From the NCBI RefSeq assembly GCF_038719015.1, contig NZ_CP152276.1, positions 248,001 to 312,000 on the forward strand: DNA of 64,000 bases. Reading direction: 5' to 3'. Position numbers and translations under genes: made by a program. Below the pieces are notes generated by a model, which was given only the letters and a program-made list of their open reading frames with translations, was not told the DNA's origin and made no database searches. Shown in pieces: positions 61,623 through 64,000 of the stretch. Source of the DNA: Nguyenibacter vanlangensis (lineage in GTDB: Bacteria; Pseudomonadota; Alphaproteobacteria; Acetobacterales; Acetobacteraceae). Each line of letters begins with the position of its first letter. Position 1 is the first letter of the stretch.

Positions 61623-62602
61623 TGGGGTCCGATCATTCCGCCATGGCGGCGGCAGGGCGGGTGGGGCACCTGCTGGCCGGTGAACTGATCCAGTCGGTCG
61701 ACCCTGCCGTCACCGATTTCGTGGCGCGGCTGGTGGGCGACGCGCCGGTGCTGGGGGTCCTGTTCTATGGCTCGGCATTGCGGCAGGCAGATCCGGACGG
61801 AGTCCTGGATTTCTATGTGGTGGTGGCGCGCCAGGCCGACTGGCCGCGCGGCCGTGCGGCCAGGGTGGCCAACGCTTTGCTGCCGCCGAACGTGGAATAT
61901 CATGAAGCGACGGCCGGTGGTCGGTTTCTGCGCGCCAAGGTCGCGATCGTCACGCTGGCCCAGTTCCGGGCGCTGACCGGTCGCGGCACGCTGGACACCA
62001 CGATCTGGGCCCGGTTCTGTCAGCCGGCGCGGCTGGTGTGGGTGCGGGATGCCGATGCCGCCGATGCCATTCTGGGCTGCCTGATCCGGGCGATTGCGGT
62101 GGCGTCGTGGTGGGCGGCCTGTCTCGGCCCCGTGCAGGGAACGGCGGAACTGTACTGGGATGGGCTGTTTGCCCGGACATACGGTGCCGAACTGCGCGTC
62201 GAAACGGCGGCCCGGGCCCGCAGCCTGCTGGACGGCCGGGTGGCGCGCTACCGCGCCCTGCTGGAGGCGGCATGGCAGGCATCGGGCCTGTCCTTTACCC
62301 AGACGGGTGACCAGTTTCGTCCCGCGCTGCCGGACGCGGTCCGGGCGCGGGCATGGCGGAGGTGGGCGCTGCGCAGCCGGCTCGGGCGTCCGTTGAACGT
62401 GGCGCGCCTGGCCAAGGCCGTGTTCACCTTCGCCGGGGGGGCGCGCTATGTCGCTTGGAAGATCCGCCGCCATTCCGGGGTCGAACTGCGGCTGACGCCG
62501 TTTGCCGAGCGCCATCCGCTGCTCTGCCTGCCCCGGCTGTTATGGTCGCTGCACCGGGCGGGATTGTTTCGGCGGACGGAACAGCGGGACGGCAGCCCCT
62601 GA
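61622..62602 (+). CDS. Tam41-like nucleotidyltransferase (phosphatidate cytidylyltransferase-like)
   Basis: 326 residues. The N-terminal half resembles the nucleotidyltransferase core of mitochondrial CDP-diacylglycerol synthase Tam41/Mmp37: GVLFYGSALRQADPDGVLDF holds the YGS loop (49-51) and Asp63, followed by FYVVVARQADW. The rest (for example WWAACLGPVQGTAELYWDG, a Trp-rich helix) is also Tam41-like. Together with the lipid kinase it could turn a phospho-lipid such as ceramide phosphate into a CDP-lipid or add another head group. The reaction is inference. Confidence 0.7.
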   Translation: MGSDHSAMAAAGRVGHLLAGELIQSVDPAVTDFVARLVGDAPVLGVLFYGSALRQADPDGVLDFYVVVARQADWPRGRAARVANALLPPNVEYHEATAGGRFLRAKVAIVTLAQFRALTGRGTLDTTIWARFCQPARLVWVRDADAADAILGCLIRAIAVASWWAACLGPVQGTAELYWDGLFARTYGAELRVETAARARSLLDGRVARYRALLEAAWQASGLSFTQTGDQFRPALPDAVRARAWRRWALRSRLGRPLNVARLAKAVFTFAGGARYVAWKIRRHSGVELRLTPFAERHPLLCLPRLLWSLHRAGLFRRTEQRDGSP

Positions 62603-62614
62603 CCAGGCTGTGCC

Positions 62615-63811
62615 TTATTGCCGCAGGCCCAGTTCGCCGGCCACGGTGGCGAAGACGTCCACCGCGCGGTCGATCTGCGCGGCACTGTGCGTCGCCATCA
62701 CCGAACTGCGCAGCAGAGGATGCTGGTCCGGCGTCGCGGGCGGCAGGCTGAGATTCACGTAGACACCCAGATCCAGCAGCCGGTTCCAGAACCGTACCGC
62801 CTGCGCGACGTCGTCCAGCACTACGGAGACCACCGGGCTGGCCTGCGGGCCGGTACGTAGGCCGGCGGCATTCAGCCCGGCATGAAGCCGGCGTGCATTG
62901 TCCATCAGAGCGTGGCGCAGTTCGGGCCGGCTTTCCAGTTCGCCCAATGCGGCCATCGTCGCCGCGATGACGTCGGGCGGCAAGGATGCGGTGAACATGT
63001 AAGGGCGCGAGCACAGGCGAATCAGGTCCAGCCCGTCATGGTCCGATACGCAATAGCCGCCGACCGTGCCCAGGCTTTTGGAAAACGTGCCGACCACGAA
63101 GTCGACATCGGCTTCGACGCCGTCGGCTTCCGCCACGCCGCGGCCGTGTGCGCCCATGACGCCGACCGAATGGGCCTCATCGGCCAGCAACCATGCGCCG
63201 GTCTCGCGTTTCACGGCGGCGAATTCGGCCATCGGCACGACATCGCCCATCATGGAATAGATGCCTTCGACCACGATCAGCTTCGCTCCCGGCGTGCCGT
63301 CCAGGCGGCGCAGGCGCTTGCGCAGGTCCTCGGGATCATTATGGCGGAACCGAATCACCTGCGCATGGCCCAAGCGGCTGCCGTCATAGATGCTGGCGTG
63401 GCTGTCGGCATCCAGCAGCAGGTAGTCGTCCTTGCCGGCCAGGGCGGAGATCACGCCCAGATTGGCCTGGTATCCCGTCGAAAACACCATGCAATGGCGT
63501 CGCCGGAAGAACCGGGCGATGCGCTCCTCCAACTGGCGGTGCAGGCCCTGGGTCCCGTTTGCGATCCGTGACCCGGTGGTGCCCACGCCGTGGGTGCGCA
63601 ACGTGTCGATCGCGGCCGTGACAGCGGATTCGGACTGGCTGAGGCCCAGATAATTGTTGGTGCCGAACAGCAGCGTCTCGCGTCCTTCGATCAGCCCGAC
63701 GGTCGAGGAGACCGGCCGCTCGATCACCACGGCAAACGGATTGCGGCCGCCACCCGCAGTGACGGCGGCCAGCGAACGGGCCAGCCCGTCATACTTGCTG
63801 AAAATCGACAT
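62615..63811 (-). CDS. spt: Serine palmitoyltransferase-like alpha-oxoamine synthase
   Basis: 398 residues of the PLP alpha-oxoamine synthase family. PLP Lys245 is in GTFSKSLGTVGGY; His138 (ADSHASIYDG), Asp211 and His214 (ADEAHSVGVMG) complete the cofactor site, and TNNYLGLSQS and GTTGSRIANGTQGLH are family hallmarks. Similar enzymes are KBL, AONS (BioF) and ALAS. Serine palmitoyltransferase is favoured because an adjacent ACP gene lies 5 bp upstream, as in Caulobacter and sphingomonads, and no bio or hem genes are present. It makes 3-oxosphinganine from serine and an acyl thioester. It ends convergently 12 bp from the Tam41-like gene. Confidence 0.82.
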   Translation of the reverse strand: MSIFSKYDGLARSLAAVTAGGGRNPFAVVIERPVSSTVGLIEGRETLLFGTNNYLGLSQSESAVTAAIDTLRTHGVGTTGSRIANGTQGLHRQLEERIARFFRRRHCMVFSTGYQANLGVISALAGKDDYLLLDADSHASIYDGSRLGHAQVIRFRHNDPEDLRKRLRRLDGTPGAKLIVVEGIYSMMGDVVPMAEFAAVKRETGAWLLADEAHSVGVMGAHGRGVAEADGVEADVDFVVGTFSKSLGTVGGYCVSDHDGLDLIRLCSRPYMFTASLPPDVIAATMAALGELESRPELRHALMDNARRLHAGLNAAGLRTGPQASPVVSVVLDDVAQAVRFWNRLLDLGVYVNLSLPPATPDQHPLLRSSVMATHSAAQIDRAVDVFATVAGELGLRQ

Positions 63812-63816
63812 CGGGA

Positions 63817-64000
63817 TCAGCCGCCGTGTTTCAGCGACACGATGCAGGCGGCCAGGTCGTCGATGGTCCGGATATCGGCAAGCCGGTCGAGCGGCACGGA
63901 GACGTCGAGCGAATCCTCGATCTCCATCACGAAATTCATGACCGCGAGTGAATCGAACGCCAGGTCCTCGACGATCTTGCTGCCGCCATCGATGTCCCGG
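63817..64000 (-). CDS. Acyl carrier protein of the sphingolipid locus, 5'-truncated by the window edge
   Basis: The last 61 codons of a small acidic carrier are visible: VEDLAFDSLAVMNFVMEIED holds the phosphopantetheine Ser (FDSLAVM) and the end is ACIVSLKHGG. It differs from the housekeeping acpP ([10 protein letters not shown]). It lies 5 bp before the serine palmitoyltransferase gene, so the two are co-translated and this ACP should present the acyl chain to that enzyme. Not listed in any frame with a start because the window ends first. Confidence 0.87.
   Translation of the reverse strand, partial: RDIDGGSKIVEDLAFDSLAVMNFVMEIEDSLDVSVPLDRLADIRTIDDLAACIVSLKHGG

Noticed and set aside
1..64000. 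CRISPR arrays, prophage or conjugative genes
   Set aside because: No regularly spaced repeats, integrase, phage structural or transfer genes were seen.

Overview
The window is GC-rich, densely packed alphaproteobacterial chromosome. Gene content and protein style (gatCAB beside ruvX, the fabD-fabG-acpP-fabF-mltG block, queE-queC-queD, MmcB, a TIGR02302/DUF4175 protein, a serine palmitoyltransferase locus and an IS5-family element of the IS427/IS1031 type) point to the Acetobacteraceae, close to Gluconacetobacter or Komagataeibacter. That placement is inference from gene content; no database was searched. No prophage, CRISPR array or replication origin is visible.

Layout. 0-8.3 kb: 3' part of glyA, an aspartoacylase-like peptidase, an RhlE-type helicase, an ELM1-like protein, a 628-residue orphan, tRNA-Val(CAC), a probable small RNA with a strong terminator, yidB and an N-formylglutamate amidohydrolase. 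8.3-12.5 kb: tRNA-Val(GAC), ruvX, the amidotransferase operon gatC-gatA-gatB and tRNA-Ser(GCT). 12.5-17.3 kb looks more accessory: a small membrane protein divergent from a membrane LytTR regulator with four TTCGYGAA boxes between them, an EamA exporter divergent from a MocR regulator, and a tyrosine-phosphatase-like protein. 17.3-28.7 kb: O-antigen ligase-like protein, cdd, lysA, the DUF4175 protein, lptM-argH, a TlpA-like thioredoxin, a second N-formylglutamate amidohydrolase, aroE, coaE and dnaQ.

28.8-34.7 kb is a five-gene operon: a membrane Cache-GAF-cyclase-like sensor followed by an MCE (Mla-type) lipid transporter of permease, ATPase-like subunit, MlaD protein and TPR lipoprotein. Both the cyclase domain and the ATPase have lost key catalytic residues. 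34.7-40 kb: queE-queC-queD for queuosine precursors, bioB and sucC-sucD. 40-50.2 kb: a ferritin-like protein, a secreted Dabb protein, an M13 metallopeptidase, a cytosolic betaine-binding-like protein, a YdcF-like protein and the fatty-acid synthesis block ending in mltG. An 821-bp IS5-family element has inserted into the CTAG that overlaps the stop codon of a SYLF gene and leaves the stop intact. An inositol-monophosphatase-like gene and mmcB follow.

53.6-64 kb reads as one lipid-envelope locus. It holds serine palmitoyltransferase and its own acyl carrier protein (first step of sphingoid base synthesis), a ceramide/diacylglycerol-type lipid kinase overlapping a Tam41-like nucleotidyltransferase, and a six-gene opposite-strand operon of metallophosphoesterase, LptF-like and LptG-like permeases, fatty acid hydroxylase, sugar-type nucleotidyltransferase and glycosyltransferase. 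A protein resembling the N-terminal domain of plant glucosamine inositolphosphorylceramide transferases ends convergently against it. The natural reading is synthesis, head-group decoration and outward transport of a sphingolipid, with the LptF/LptG pair as possible dedicated exporters. This locus and the MCE operon with degenerate catalytic parts are the most interesting regions.
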